Positions 17,044-25,462 of a stretch of 64,000 nt of DNA are shown here, piece after piece. Both the position numbers and the translations under genes were made by a program. Each line of letters begins with the position of its first letter. Position 1 is the first letter of the stretch. The DNA comes from Pseudomonas frederiksbergensis (GTDB lineage: Bacteria; Pseudomonadota; Gammaproteobacteria; Pseudomonadales; Pseudomonadaceae). The notes beneath the pieces are model-generated. The model was not told the origin of the DNA. It saw nothing but the letters and a program-made list of their open reading frames with translations, and ran no database searches. The stretch lies in contig NZ_MOBP01000015.1 of assembly GCF_003732665.1 (NCBI RefSeq), positions 124,001-188,000 on the forward strand. The letters run 5' to 3'.

Positions 17044-18188
17044 CAAAATACCCTCTTCGCCTGGCGCCAAACCTGTTGTACCACCGGCAAGCCATCCCGG
17101 GTCCTGGCTTGTACCAGATCCGCACGCAAACCGGGGGCAATCTCGCCGCGATCGCTCAACCCCGCCGCCCTGGCCGGTGCCAGGCTGACCATGCCGACCG
17201 CCCGGGCCAGGTCGCAGTCATTGTCCTGGGCCGCCAGCAAGAACGCCGCTTGCAGCAGGCTCGCCGGATAGTAGTCGCTGGAAAGAATATCCAGCAATCC
17301 GGCCTTGGCCAGATCGGCAGCGGCCACATTACCCGAGTGGGAACCGCCGCGAACGATATTCGGCGCGCCCATCAACACCTTCATGCCCAATTGCTGGCTG
17401 CCACGGGCCGCCTCATGGGTGGTCGGGAACTCGGCGATGGTCATGCCGTAGCGCGCAGACTCTTCGACATGCGCCAACGTCGCGTCGTCATGGCTGGCCA
17501 CCGACAGGCCCAGGGCCAGGCAATGCTCGACAATCGCTGCCCGATAGCGGTTGCTGTACTCCAGGGAGTTGGCCTTTTGCAGGACGATGAACTCATCCAT
17601 CAGGGTGGTCGTCAGGTGATATTTGCCCATGTAGTACTCACGGTACTTGGATTCCAGGACGAATTGACGCTGGCCCGGCGAGTGGTCCATCACCGACACC
17701 AGTTGCACCAGCGGATGCTGCACCAGATCACGGAACACGCTCAAAGTGTCCGGGTGACACAGCTCACAACGCAGGTGCAAGCGGTGTTCGGCACGGGTCA
17801 GCCCGGCGTCGGAAGCGCTGGAAATCGCCTCCAGCATCGCCGGCAATTTCTGCATGCGATTGCCCTTGGGGTTCACATCGCCGATGGACACGGCGTCGAA
17901 CACCGTGGTGATGCCCGCCGCAATAATCTGCGCATCGTGACTGAGCACCGCCGAGGCCGACGGCCAGTCCACGCCGGGGCGCGGGGTCATGTGTTTTTCC
18001 AGGTTGTCGGTGTGCAGTTCCACCAGGCCCGGCAACAGAAAATCGCCGTTGAGGTCCTGGGCCTGGGGCAGTCGGCTCGGGCCTTCGGCGACTTCGGCAA
18101 TCAAGCCGTCGCGCAGCACCACGCTGCCGAGGAATACACGGTCAGCGGTGACCAGTCGGGCGTTGCTCAGGATCTGTTCAGCGGACAT
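17043..18188 (-). CDS. phnM: RPnTP hydrolase (alpha-D-ribose 1-methylphosphonate 5-triphosphate diphosphatase)
   Basis: This 381-residue amidohydrolase-superfamily enzyme releases pyrophosphate from the ribose-phosphonate triphosphate made by PhnGHIL. It has LPGLVELHTDNLEKH (metal-binding HxD-type motif), HDAQIIAAGITTVFDAV, SVMDHSPGQRQ, ASHDDATLAHVEES and LSSDYYPASLL with the final catalytic Asp. It overlaps phnL by 11 bases and phnN by 1. Confidence 0.95.
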   Translation of the reverse strand: MSAEQILSNARLVTADRVFLGSVVLRDGLIAEVAEGPSRLPQAQDLNGDFLLPGLVELHTDNLEKHMTPRPGVDWPSASAVLSHDAQIIAAGITTVFDAVSIGDVNPKGNRMQKLPAMLEAISSASDAGLTRAEHRLHLRCELCHPDTLSVFRDLVQHPLVQLVSVMDHSPGQRQFVLESKYREYYMGKYHLTTTLMDEFIVLQKANSLEYSNRYRAAIVEHCLALGLSVASHDDATLAHVEESARYGMTIAEFPTTHEAARGSQQLGMKVLMGAPNIVRGGSHSGNVAAADLAKAGLLDILSSDYYPASLLQAAFLLAAQDNDCDLARAVGMVSLAPARAAGLSDRGEIAPGLRADLVQARTRDGLPVVQQVWRQAKRVF

Positions 18189-18897
18189 TGGCGAATTCCT
18201 CGTGGTTCACAGCGGCTGGAGTCATGTCGAGATGACGGTCGGCAACCGCTTCCCGGGCGATGCGGTCGTGGAAGATGCCGATCAACGCGGCACCCGCCGC
18301 TTTCGCTTCGTTCATCAGTTCCAACACCACTTGGCGATTGGTGTCGTCCAGGGACGCGGTGGGTTCGTCGAGCAACATCACCGGCCAGGCCACCATAAAA
18401 CCGCGAGCGATGTTGACCCGCTGCTGCTCGCCGCCGGAAAAAGTACCGGGAGCCAGTTGCCAGAGACGTTCGGGAATATTCAGTCGGCTCAGCAACAGCT
18501 CGGCACGGGATTGCGCAAGGGACCGGGACCAGCCTCGGGCCAACGCCGGCTCCATCACCACGTCCAGGCAGGCGACGCGGGGGATCACCCGCAAAAACTG
18601 ACTGACGTAACCCAGGGTGCGTTGGCGCACTTGCAGGATGTCCCGGGGCTCGGCGCCCACCAGTTCCAGCCAGTGCCCGTCGTGCTGCACGCGGATGCTG
18701 CCGCCCGCCGGCAGGTAGTTGCCATACAGGGTGCGCAGCAAGGTGCTTTTGCCCGCGCCGGACTGGCCGTGCAGCACCAGGCATTCGCCACCCGCCACAC
18801 TGAAATCCACCCCGCTCAGCACATTCAGAACCACGCCGTGCTGCTGATGCAGGGTGAAGGTTTTCGAGAGGCCACGGACCTCGATCAAGGTATTCAT
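18178..18897 (-). CDS. phnL: C-P lyase ATP-binding subunit PhnL
   Basis: This 239-residue ABC-type ATPase takes part in forming ribose 1-phosphonate 5-triphosphate with PhnGHI. It has Walker A HGQSGAGKSTLLRTL, Q-loop YVSQFLRVIPR, signature TFSGGEQQRVNIARG and Walker B VMLLDEPTASLD. The start was chosen at MNTLIEVRGLSKTF; 11 extra upstream codons are not conserved. There is a 29-base gap from phnK. Confidence 0.94.
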   Translation of the reverse strand: MNTLIEVRGLSKTFTLHQQHGVVLNVLSGVDFSVAGGECLVLHGQSGAGKSTLLRTLYGNYLPAGGSIRVQHDGHWLELVGAEPRDILQVRQRTLGYVSQFLRVIPRVACLDVVMEPALARGWSRSLAQSRAELLLSRLNIPERLWQLAPGTFSGGEQQRVNIARGFMVAWPVMLLDEPTASLDDTNRQVVLELMNEAKAAGAALIGIFHDRIAREAVADRHLDMTPAAVNHEEFANVR

Positions 18898-18926
18898 CGC
18901 TCGGGTTTCCACAGATGGACGCGGCT

Positions 18927-19736
18927 TCACGGCTGCAACACCGAAGACACCAGCAGTTGCGAATAAGGGTGTTGCGGGTCGTCGAGGATCTGGTCGGTCA
19001 GGCCGGTTTCCACCACCCGCGAGCGGCGCATCACCATCAGCCGATCCGCCAGCAAACGGGCCACGGCCAGGTCATGGGTGACGATCACCACCGCCAGGTC
19101 CAGTTCCCGCACCAACCCGCGTAACAGGTCGAGCAAACGTGCCTGCACCGACACGTCGAGGCCGCCGGTCGGTTCGTCCATGAACACCAGGCGCGGGCTC
19201 GACACCAGGTTGCGGGCAATTTGCAGCCGCTGTTGCATGCCGCCGGAAAAGGTCCGGGGCAAGTCATCGATGCGCTGTGGGTCGATTTCCACCTGGCTCA
19301 GCCAGTCGAGCCCGGCGCCGCGCAGTTGCTGGTAATTGCGCACGCCTTGGGCCATCAGGCGTTCGCCGATGTTGGCACCGGCGGAAACCCCCATGCGCAG
19401 ACCGTCTCGCGGGTTCTGTTCGACGAAGCCCCATTCGGTGCGCAACAAGGTCCGTCGCTCGGCTTCGCTGGCGCTGTACAGGTCGAGCCATTCGCCCTGT
19501 TTGTCGCGGTAACCGATGCTGCCGCGCTGAGGCGGCAAGCGCCCGCTGAGCAACGAAAGCAAGGTCGATTTACCCGAGCCGGACTCGCCGACAATTCCCA
19601 AGACCTCACCGGGGTACAAATCAAAACTGACGTCCTGGCAGCCCTTCTCCAGCCCGTACAGCAACGACAGGTCGCGCACCCGCAGCAACGGCTCCACGGC
19701 GACGTGGGCGTGTTGGTTTTTCAGTGCCTGGTTCAT
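18927..19736 (-). CDS. phnK: C-P lyase ATP-binding subunit PhnK
   Basis: This 269-residue ABC ATPase associates with the PhnGHIJ core complex. It has Walker A VGESGSGKSTLLSLL, signature TFSGGMQQRLQIARN and Walker B LVFMDEPTGGLDVSVQ. The start ATG overlaps the phnJ stop by four bases (ATGA), which fixes it. The C terminus resembles oligopeptide transporter ATPases, as usual for PhnK. Confidence 0.94.
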   Translation of the reverse strand: MNQALKNQHAHVAVEPLLRVRDLSLLYGLEKGCQDVSFDLYPGEVLGIVGESGSGKSTLLSLLSGRLPPQRGSIGYRDKQGEWLDLYSASEAERRTLLRTEWGFVEQNPRDGLRMGVSAGANIGERLMAQGVRNYQQLRGAGLDWLSQVEIDPQRIDDLPRTFSGGMQQRLQIARNLVSSPRLVFMDEPTGGLDVSVQARLLDLLRGLVRELDLAVVIVTHDLAVARLLADRLMVMRRSRVVETGLTDQILDDPQHPYSQLLVSSVLQP

Positions 19737-20605
19737 TGGGCCTGCTCCTGCTGGCTGACGCGCTGGGCGCAGTAATAGGTGTCGGAACAGACGAAGCTCT
19801 GGGTCCCGGCGTCGTCGATGATCAGCTCGTCGAGGAACGACTCGCGGCTGCCACAAATGGCGCAGCACTCCTCCCATTTCTGCGCTTCGAAGGGGTGATC
19901 CTCGAAGTCGAGGCTGGTGACCCGGGTGAACGGCGGCACCGCGTACAAACGCTTTTCGCGGCCGGCACCGAACAGCATCAGCGCCGGGCTCATGTCGAGT
20001 TTCGGGTTGTCGAATTTGGGAATCGGCGACGGGTCCATCACGTAGCGCTCATCGACCATCACCGGGTAGGCATAAGCGGTGGCGATGTGGCCGAAGGTGG
20101 CGATGTCCTCGTAGAGTTTGACGTGCATGACCCCGTAATCATTGAGGGCATGCATGGTCCGGGTCTCGGTTTCCGAGGGTTCGATAAAGCGCAGCGGCTC
20201 CGGGATCGGCACCTGATAGACCATGACCTGACCGGCATGCAGCGGCGTTTCCGGGATGCGGTGGCGGGTCTGAATCACCGTCGCGTCTGGCGTGCTTTCG
20301 GTGGTGGCGACGCCAGCGGTGCGGGCGAAGAAGCGGCGGATCGACACGGCGTTGGTGGTGTCGTCGGCGCCCTGATCGATGACCTTCAGCACGTCATCAG
20401 CCCCCAGGATGGCAGCGGTCAATTGCATGCCGCCGGTGCCCCAGCCGTAAGGCAGCGGCATCTCGCGGCCACCGAACGGCACCTGGTAACCGGGGATGGC
20501 CACGGCTTTGAGCAAGGCGCGGCGGATCATGCGTTTGGTCTGTTCATCGAGGTAGGCGAAGTTGTACGCCGCGTCGCGCTCGGGCAACTGAGTCAGGTCA
20601 TTCAT
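19733..20605 (-). CDS. phnJ: C-P lyase, radical SAM subunit
   Basis: This 290-residue iron-sulfur enzyme cleaves the C-P bond of ribose 1-phosphonate 5-phosphate, giving alkane and cyclic ribose phosphate. The C terminus holds Cys248 and Cys251 (CAIC), Cys273 and Cys279. Their spacing (3, 22, 6) equals that of the cluster ligands and the catalytic Cys in the E. coli protein. N-terminal GYQVPFGGREMPLPYGWGTG is strongly conserved. It overlaps phnI by 8 bases and phnK by 4. Confidence 0.97.
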   Translation of the reverse strand: MNDLTQLPERDAAYNFAYLDEQTKRMIRRALLKAVAIPGYQVPFGGREMPLPYGWGTGGMQLTAAILGADDVLKVIDQGADDTTNAVSIRRFFARTAGVATTESTPDATVIQTRHRIPETPLHAGQVMVYQVPIPEPLRFIEPSETETRTMHALNDYGVMHVKLYEDIATFGHIATAYAYPVMVDERYVMDPSPIPKFDNPKLDMSPALMLFGAGREKRLYAVPPFTRVTSLDFEDHPFEAQKWEECCAICGSRESFLDELIIDDAGTQSFVCSDTYYCAQRVSQQEQAQ

Positions 20606-21674
20606 GGTGGCGGCCCTCGGCGGGTTTGCGCAGTTTGCGGATCAGTTCCAGTTCGGCCTGGAAGTCCACGTAGTGCGGTAATTTGAGGTGCGAGACAAAA
20701 CCGGCGGCCTCGACGTTGTCGCAGTGCATCAGCACGAACTCTTCCTGCTGCGCCGGGGACACGATCTCTTCGTTGTACTCGCCGGCCCGCAGCGCACGGT
20801 CCACCAGGGCCATGCCCATGGCCTTGCGCTCGGCATGCCCGAAGGCCAGACCGTAGCCGCGCGTGAACTGCGCCAGCTCAGTGGCCGAACCGACGAACTG
20901 GTTGACCATCTCGCACTCGGTCACTTCGATGCTGCCCAGGTTGATCGGGAAACCCAGCTCCTCGGGGTCGATCCACACCTCCACGTCGCCGATGCGAATC
21001 TCGCCGGCAAACGGATGGTTGCGGCCATAACCCCGTTGGGTCGAGTACCCCAACGCCAGCAGAAAACCTTCATCGCCACGGGCCAGCGCCTGTAAGCGCT
21101 GGGCACGGCTGGCGGGCAGTTCCAGTGGATCGCGGGTGATGTCCGCCACGGTTTCACGGTTGTCGGTTTCCGTCTTGATCAAGCCTTCCTTGGCCAGCAA
21201 ACCCAAGACCCGTGGGCAGGGTTCGAGGCTGGCGTCCGGGGTGGTTTGCGGCCCCGGGTATTCGCCGTCGGCCAGCAGCGCGAAGTCCAGCAGGCGATGG
21301 GTGTAATCAAAAGTCGGCCCGAGCAATTGCCCGCCCGGCACGTCCTTGAAGGTCGCGGACAAACGTCGACTGAGCTGCATGTTGGCGGTGTCGATCGGCA
21401 GGCTCGGGCTGAAGCGCGGCAACGTGGTGCGGTAGGCGCGCAGCAGGAAGATCGCTTCCACCAGATCCCCCGCCGCTTGCTTGATGGCGAGGGCGGCGAG
21501 TTCTTCGTCATACAGCGAGCCCTCGCTCATCACCCGCGCCACCGCCAGCGGCAGTTGCTGGCGAATCTGCTCGACATCCAGCTCAGGGACCGAGGTGTCG
21601 CCCCGGCGCTTTTTTGCCAGCAGGCGGTGGGCGTTGTCGATGGCCTGTTCGCCACCCTTGACGGCTACGTACAT
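20598..21674 (-). CDS. phnI: C-P lyase core subunit PhnI
   Basis: This 358-residue core subunit catalyses, with PhnG, H and L, attack of phosphonate on the ribose C1 of ATP. Features are the N-terminal MYVAVKGGEQAIDNAHRLLA, ARVMSEGSLYDEELAALAIKQA, LDFALLADGEYPGPQTTP, and GYGRNHPFAGEIRIG. The length is typical. It overlaps phnH by one base at 21674. Confidence 0.96.
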   Translation of the reverse strand: MYVAVKGGEQAIDNAHRLLAKKRRGDTSVPELDVEQIRQQLPLAVARVMSEGSLYDEELAALAIKQAAGDLVEAIFLLRAYRTTLPRFSPSLPIDTANMQLSRRLSATFKDVPGGQLLGPTFDYTHRLLDFALLADGEYPGPQTTPDASLEPCPRVLGLLAKEGLIKTETDNRETVADITRDPLELPASRAQRLQALARGDEGFLLALGYSTQRGYGRNHPFAGEIRIGDVEVWIDPEELGFPINLGSIEVTECEMVNQFVGSATELAQFTRGYGLAFGHAERKAMGMALVDRALRAGEYNEEIVSPAQQEEFVLMHCDNVEAAGFVSHLKLPHYVDFQAELELIRKLRKPAEGRHHE

Positions 21675-22264
21675 CAGACACGCTCCTGTGTAATGCGGGT
21701 ACTGCGGGGCAGGCCGATCAGGTCATGGCCGGCGGTGAACAACAGGTCCAGCCCACGGGGAAATTCATTGCGCCGTTCACGCTCGCGCCAGAAGCCATCG
21801 GCCACCGGCAGGTTCACCGAGTTGGCGTGCTCGATGCCCGGCCCGCGCCAGTTCAGCCCTGCCCCACCGTCGAGCTGCGACAGCTGAACCAGCAAGGTGC
21901 AGGACTGATCCGGGTAGCGGTCATTGCCGTGATCAAAACCGCTGAGATCGAGCAAGTCGTCGGCGCCGAGCAAGGCAAAACTTGCCGCCCCGCGTTGGGT
22001 GGTCAGCGGGCAGCCACAATGGAACGCGAGGTTGGCGCGGATCGTCGGCGTGTCGAAGGACGGCGCCAGCCACAGCGGCGTATCGACATCCAGCAAGGCC
22101 AGGCACAGCGCATACGTGGCCGGCGCCAACCCTTCAAGGCTTGGCGTGGCGTGCAGGGTCTGGATCACACCGGGGCCGGCCAGCGCGTTGAGCGCGGCAC
22201 GAAAACTCCGTTGGGCGTCCAGTACCGAATCGGCGAACGCCGGTTGCAACAGCTGTGGGTTCAT
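21674..22264 (-). CDS. phnH: C-P lyase core subunit PhnH
   Basis: This 196-residue subunit has a pyridoxal-transferase-like fold without cofactor and is part of the PhnGHIJ complex. Family features are PAFADSVLDAQRSFRAALNAL, GPGVIQTL, LCLALLDVDTPLWLAP and a C-terminal RGPGIEHANSV. The ATG overlaps the phnG stop by one base (TGATG), so the long upstream open frame is ignored. Confidence 0.94.
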   Translation of the reverse strand: MNPQLLQPAFADSVLDAQRSFRAALNALAGPGVIQTLHATPSLEGLAPATYALCLALLDVDTPLWLAPSFDTPTIRANLAFHCGCPLTTQRGAASFALLGADDLLDLSGFDHGNDRYPDQSCTLLVQLSQLDGGAGLNWRGPGIEHANSVNLPVADGFWRERERRNEFPRGLDLLFTAGHDLIGLPRSTRITQERV

Positions 22265-22710
22265 CAGTTTTCGCCTCGCACGAGGGTGAAGAATTCGACT
22301 TTGGTGGCGGCGGTGTCCGCGGCTTTCCGGGCCTGGCGTTCGGCCTGGGCATTGGCCAGTGGCGTGATCACTTGCTCCAGCCAATGGCGCTGTTGCGCGC
22401 CCTGCAAATGCGCGTCGGCCAGGGCGGCCAATTCGGCATGGGCCTTGTCGCGGCCCGCCAAATAGCTGTAACCGGTGCGGCCATCCGCCAGGCGCACTAC
22501 GCAACGGGTCACGCTCATTTCGCCGACGTTGAACGGCGCGCCGTTGCCACCCATGCGCCCGCGAACCAGGGTCATGCCGATTTCCGGGGCGCGGATCAGG
22601 TGGTACTCGACATCGCGCAACGCGTCTTCGAAGGGCAATAACTCGCTGCGGCGGGCACGGGCCAGAACGCCGATCCAGTGCTGGCGCTCGGTTTGAGAAG
22701 CAGGGTTCAT
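22264..22710 (-). CDS. phnG: C-P lyase core subunit PhnG
   Basis: This 148-residue core subunit has the family motifs RQHWIGVLARARRSEL, RAPEIGMTLVRGRMGG, GAPFNVGEMSVTRCVVRL and GYSYLAGRDKAHAELAALAD. Two starts are possible. The first ATG, at 22725, overlaps the phnF stop (TGATG). The second, at 22710, has GGAG 9 bases before it and fits the usual family N terminus; the second is chosen. Confidence 0.93.
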   Translation of the reverse strand: MNPASQTERQHWIGVLARARRSELLPFEDALRDVEYHLIRAPEIGMTLVRGRMGGNGAPFNVGEMSVTRCVVRLADGRTGYSYLAGRDKAHAELAALADAHLQGAQQRHWLEQVITPLANAQAERQARKAADTAATKVEFFTLVRGEN

Positions 22711-22724
22711 CGTTGAGTTCTCCA

Positions 22725-23429
22725 TCAGGTGACGACCTGGTACTGGAAGCGATCCGAACGGCTGGTGGACTGGGCCAGCTCCACCGGGCGGCCGTCGCGG
22801 TCGCGGGAAAGGGTGAACACACTCAGCGCCGGCAAATGCCGGGGCATCATCAGCAGCGCGGCTTCTTCGCGGCTGGGCAAACGGGCGCCGATCAGGCTCA
22901 GGGTGCGGGTCAGCGGCAGGTCCCGTTCGCGCAAGTACTGGCGCAGGGAACCGCCGGTGTAGTCCGCCAATAGCGGCGCATGGCTGGCGCAGTAGCGATG
23001 GCGAATCAGGCTGACCGGTTGGTGATCGAGCTTGCGCAGGGTCTGCAATTCGATCATCGGCGCCATCTCCGCCAGCCCCAGGTGTTGCGCTTCCTCACGG
23101 CTGGCGAAGCAATAGCGGCGCTTGAGCAGCACCGCCTCGACGCCCAGGCCCTGGGCCGACAGCGACTGGCTGTAGGCACTGTCGGCGGCCATCGGGTAAA
23201 TCAGCGGACGTTCCAGCACTTGCGTGCCTTTGCCCTGGCGGCGCAGCAGGCTGCCTTCGAACACCAGCTCATCGATGGCGCGGCGCAAGGTGTGGCGGTT
23301 GACGCCGAAGCGCTCGGCCAGTTGCACCTCCGCCGGCAGGAAGTCCCCGGCCTGATAGTCCGCCAGCTCACGGCGCAGGATGTCGGCCAATTCGCGGTAC
23401 ACCGGCTCATCTTGTCTAGACAACTGCAT
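22725..23429 (-). CDS. phnF: GntR/HutC-family phosphonate operon regulator
   Basis: This 234-residue repressor-type protein has an N-terminal winged helix (VYRELADILRRELADYQAGDFLPAE, then RFGVNRHTLRRAIDELVFEG) and a C-terminal UbiC-like (UTRA) effector domain. It sits between phnE and phnG, as in E. coli. No Shine-Dalgarno is visible before the ATG, and a terminator-like hairpin with a T-run abuts it. The first codons contain the perfect palindrome TTGTCTAGACAA, a plausible self-binding site. Confidence 0.93.
   Translation of the reverse strand: MQLSRQDEPVYRELADILRRELADYQAGDFLPAEVQLAERFGVNRHTLRRAIDELVFEGSLLRRQGKGTQVLERPLIYPMAADSAYSQSLSAQGLGVEAVLLKRRYCFASREEAQHLGLAEMAPMIELQTLRKLDHQPVSLIRHRYCASHAPLLADYTGGSLRQYLRERDLPLTRTLSLIGARLPSREEAALLMMPRHLPALSVFTLSRDRDGRPVELAQSTSRSDRFQYQVVT
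23412..23423. promoter_or_regulatory. Palindrome inside the phnF start region
   Basis: TTGTCTAGACAA is a perfect 12-base palindrome in codons 3-6 of phnF. Its TTGT/ACAA half-sites match those of the palindrome upstream of phnC at 26379-26392. HutC-type regulators bind GT..AC inverted repeats, so PhnF is a candidate binder. Confidence 0.4.
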
Positions 23430-23433
23430 GCTT

Positions 23434-23456
23434 AAAAAAAAGCGCCCAGGGGCACC
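23434..23456 (-). terminator. Terminator-like hairpin between phnE and phnF
   Basis: Read on the minus strand, the stem GTGCC/GGCGC (one T-G wobble) with loop CCTG is followed by TTTTTTTT and then, five bases on, the phnF start codon. It resembles an intrinsic terminator or attenuator splitting the transporter genes phnCDE from the C-P lyase genes. Confidence 0.5.
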
Positions 23457-23466
23457 CCTCCGAAAA

Positions 23467-24249
23467 TCAGATGAACTGCTTGCGCAGGCGTTGCGACAGG
23501 ATGTCGATCAGGCTGACCACGACGATGATCACCAGCAGCACCGCGCAGGTCTGGACGAACTGAAAGGCGCGGATGTTCTCCCACAGAATCACGCCGATGC
23601 CGCCAGCGCCGACCATCCCCACCACCGTCGCCGAGCGCACGTTGGCCTCGAAACGGTAGAGCGCGTAGGACACCCACAGCGGCATCACTTGCGGGATCAC
23701 GCCGTAGATCACTTCCTGCAAGGCACTGGCGCCGGTGGCGCGAACCCCTTCCACCGGGCCGGGATCAATGGCCTCGACCGCTTCGGCGAACAGCTTGGCG
23801 AGAACTCCGGTGGTGCTGATCCACAGCGCCAGGACCCCGGCGAACGGGCCCAAACCGACGGCCACCACGAACAACATCGCGAAGACCATTTCATTGATCG
23901 AGCGGAAGGCATCCATCACCCGGCGTAGGGGCTGGTGAATCCACCACGGCGTGATGTTTTCGGAACAGAGGATGCCCAGCGGCACCGAACAGACAATCGC
24001 CAGCACCGTGCCCCAGAGGGCGATTTGCACGGTGACGATCATTTCCTTGAGGTAGGAGCGCCATTCATGGAAATCCGGCGGGAAGAAATCCGCGGCGAAA
24101 GTCGCCATGTTGCCGGAGTCGCGGTACAGCGCCATCGGATTCATCTCGGCGCCGTGCCAGGCCCAGGCCAGCAGGACCAGGAACAGGCCCCAGCCAAGGT
24201 ACTGCGGCCAGGTGTGCTTGCCGACAGCTTCAGCGTGCAGAGTGGTCAT
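23467..24249 (-). CDS. phnE: Phosphonate ABC transporter permease
   Basis: This 260-residue inner membrane permease has about six membrane helices. It has the permease EAA-type loop LFAEAVEAIDPGPVEGVRATGAS before the C-terminal helices, and the PhnE-like VGMVGAGGIGVILWEN. It works with PhnC (ATPase) and PhnD (binding protein). Only one phnE is present, in contrast to species with phnE1/E2. The next gene downstream is phnF, after a terminator-like hairpin. Confidence 0.95.
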   Translation of the reverse strand: MTTLHAEAVGKHTWPQYLGWGLFLVLLAWAWHGAEMNPMALYRDSGNMATFAADFFPPDFHEWRSYLKEMIVTVQIALWGTVLAIVCSVPLGILCSENITPWWIHQPLRRVMDAFRSINEMVFAMLFVVAVGLGPFAGVLALWISTTGVLAKLFAEAVEAIDPGPVEGVRATGASALQEVIYGVIPQVMPLWVSYALYRFEANVRSATVVGMVGAGGIGVILWENIRAFQFVQTCAVLLVIIVVVSLIDILSQRLRKQFI

Positions 24250-24300
24250 GAGCGTTCTCTAATTAATGCGCGACACATAACTAATGCCGGGTGCAAACCC

Positions 24301-24391
24301 CGGTGGGAGCGGGCTTGCTCGCGAAAGCGGTGGGTCAGTCGACATCGAAGGTGGATGTGCCGCCGTCTTCGCGAGCAAGCCCGCTCCCACA
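24301..24391. repeat. REP pair (REPIN), family 1
   Basis: Inverted family-1 cores lie in the 158-bp gap between phnD and phnE. A stable hairpin after phnD could protect the upstream message and raise the binding-protein:permease ratio, as known for other transport operons; that is inference here. Confidence 0.85.
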
Positions 24392-24407
24392 CTTGATCTG
24401 CAGTGAA

Positions 24408-25418
24408 TTAGCCGGCGTTGGCGGTCTTTTTCTCGCTCTTCTCGAGCGAGGTGATGCGCTCTTGCAACTTGGCCAGTTCGGCATCGATCTCCGCCAGGCG
24501 CTTGGCCTTGTCCGCTGCTTCAAGCTTGGTGTCGGCACTGATGGTGGTGCGCTGCTTGAACAATTCGAGCTGGCGGATCGGCAGCAACTGGTCGTCGCTG
24601 GAGGCCAGGAACTTGCCCAGTTGCATGCCCTTGAGCACGGCTTTTTCCTCGTCGGTGTCGCCATAGCTGAAGATGAAATCGCGGATCTTGGTCTTCTCGC
24701 TGTCGCTCAGGGCCTTGCTCCACACCAGTGGGTCGGCGGGGATCAGCGGCGATTTCCAGATCACTTTGAGCAGTGCCGCCTTGTCCGGCTGGGTGACTTC
24801 CAGGCGATCCCAGCTTTCGGTGTTGAAAGTCGCCACGTCCAATTGCCCCTTGGCCACGCTCAGGGCATTGACCTCATGGCTGGAGTTCAGCGTGCGCTTG
24901 AACGCGGTGGCGGCATCGACGTTGTTCTTGGCGAACACGTAGTAGCCCGGCACCAGATAGCCCGAGGTGGAGTTCGGATCACCGTTGCCGAAGGTCAGGG
25001 ACTTGGCGTTTTTCAGCATGTCGTCCACGGAGTTGATCGGGCTGTCTTTGCGCACGATCAGCACGCTCCAGTAGCCGGCGGCGCCGTTGGCGGCAGCGGT
25101 CTGGGCGAAGATCTCGCCGTTGGAACGGTCCACCGCTTCCATCGCGGCCTTGTTGCCGAGCCAGGCGACGTCGACCTTGTTGAAGCGCATGCCCTGGATC
25201 AGGCCTGCGTAATCGGAGGCGAAGGTGGCGTTGATCTTCAGCCCGGTCTTGCGCTGCATATCGTCAAGGAACGGCTGCCAGATGCTCTTCAGGTTCTGCG
25301 AAGACTCGGTGGACATGATGCCGAAGTTGATGGCTTTTTCTTCAGCCTGGGCGGTGCCCAGCACACAGCTGGCGAGCAATGCGACGCCAGCAAAAACGCG
25401 ACCGATACGGTTCAACAT
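24408..25418 (-). CDS. phnD: Phosphonate ABC transporter, substrate-binding protein
   Basis: This 336-residue periplasmic phosphonate-binding protein starts with a signal peptide (MLNRIGRVFAGVALLASCVLGTAQA). The mature protein has INFGIMSTESSQNLKSIWQP, FNKVDVAWLGNKAAMEAV, VRKDSPINSVDDMLK and PNSTSGYLVPGYYVF, matching PhnD. The C-terminal tail is a Lys/Glu-rich coiled-coil-like segment (LEAADKAKRLAEIDAELAKL). The start was chosen by the signal peptide; the longer open frame is not conserved. Confidence 0.95.
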   Translation of the reverse strand: MLNRIGRVFAGVALLASCVLGTAQAEEKAINFGIMSTESSQNLKSIWQPFLDDMQRKTGLKINATFASDYAGLIQGMRFNKVDVAWLGNKAAMEAVDRSNGEIFAQTAAANGAAGYWSVLIVRKDSPINSVDDMLKNAKSLTFGNGDPNSTSGYLVPGYYVFAKNNVDAATAFKRTLNSSHEVNALSVAKGQLDVATFNTESWDRLEVTQPDKAALLKVIWKSPLIPADPLVWSKALSDSEKTKIRDFIFSYGDTDEEKAVLKGMQLGKFLASSDDQLLPIRQLELFKQRTTISADTKLEAADKAKRLAEIDAELAKLQERITSLEKSEKKTANAG

Positions 25419-25462
25419 GGAAAAGATTCCTTGGGGTGCGCCATGGGAAATAACGGGGTTGT

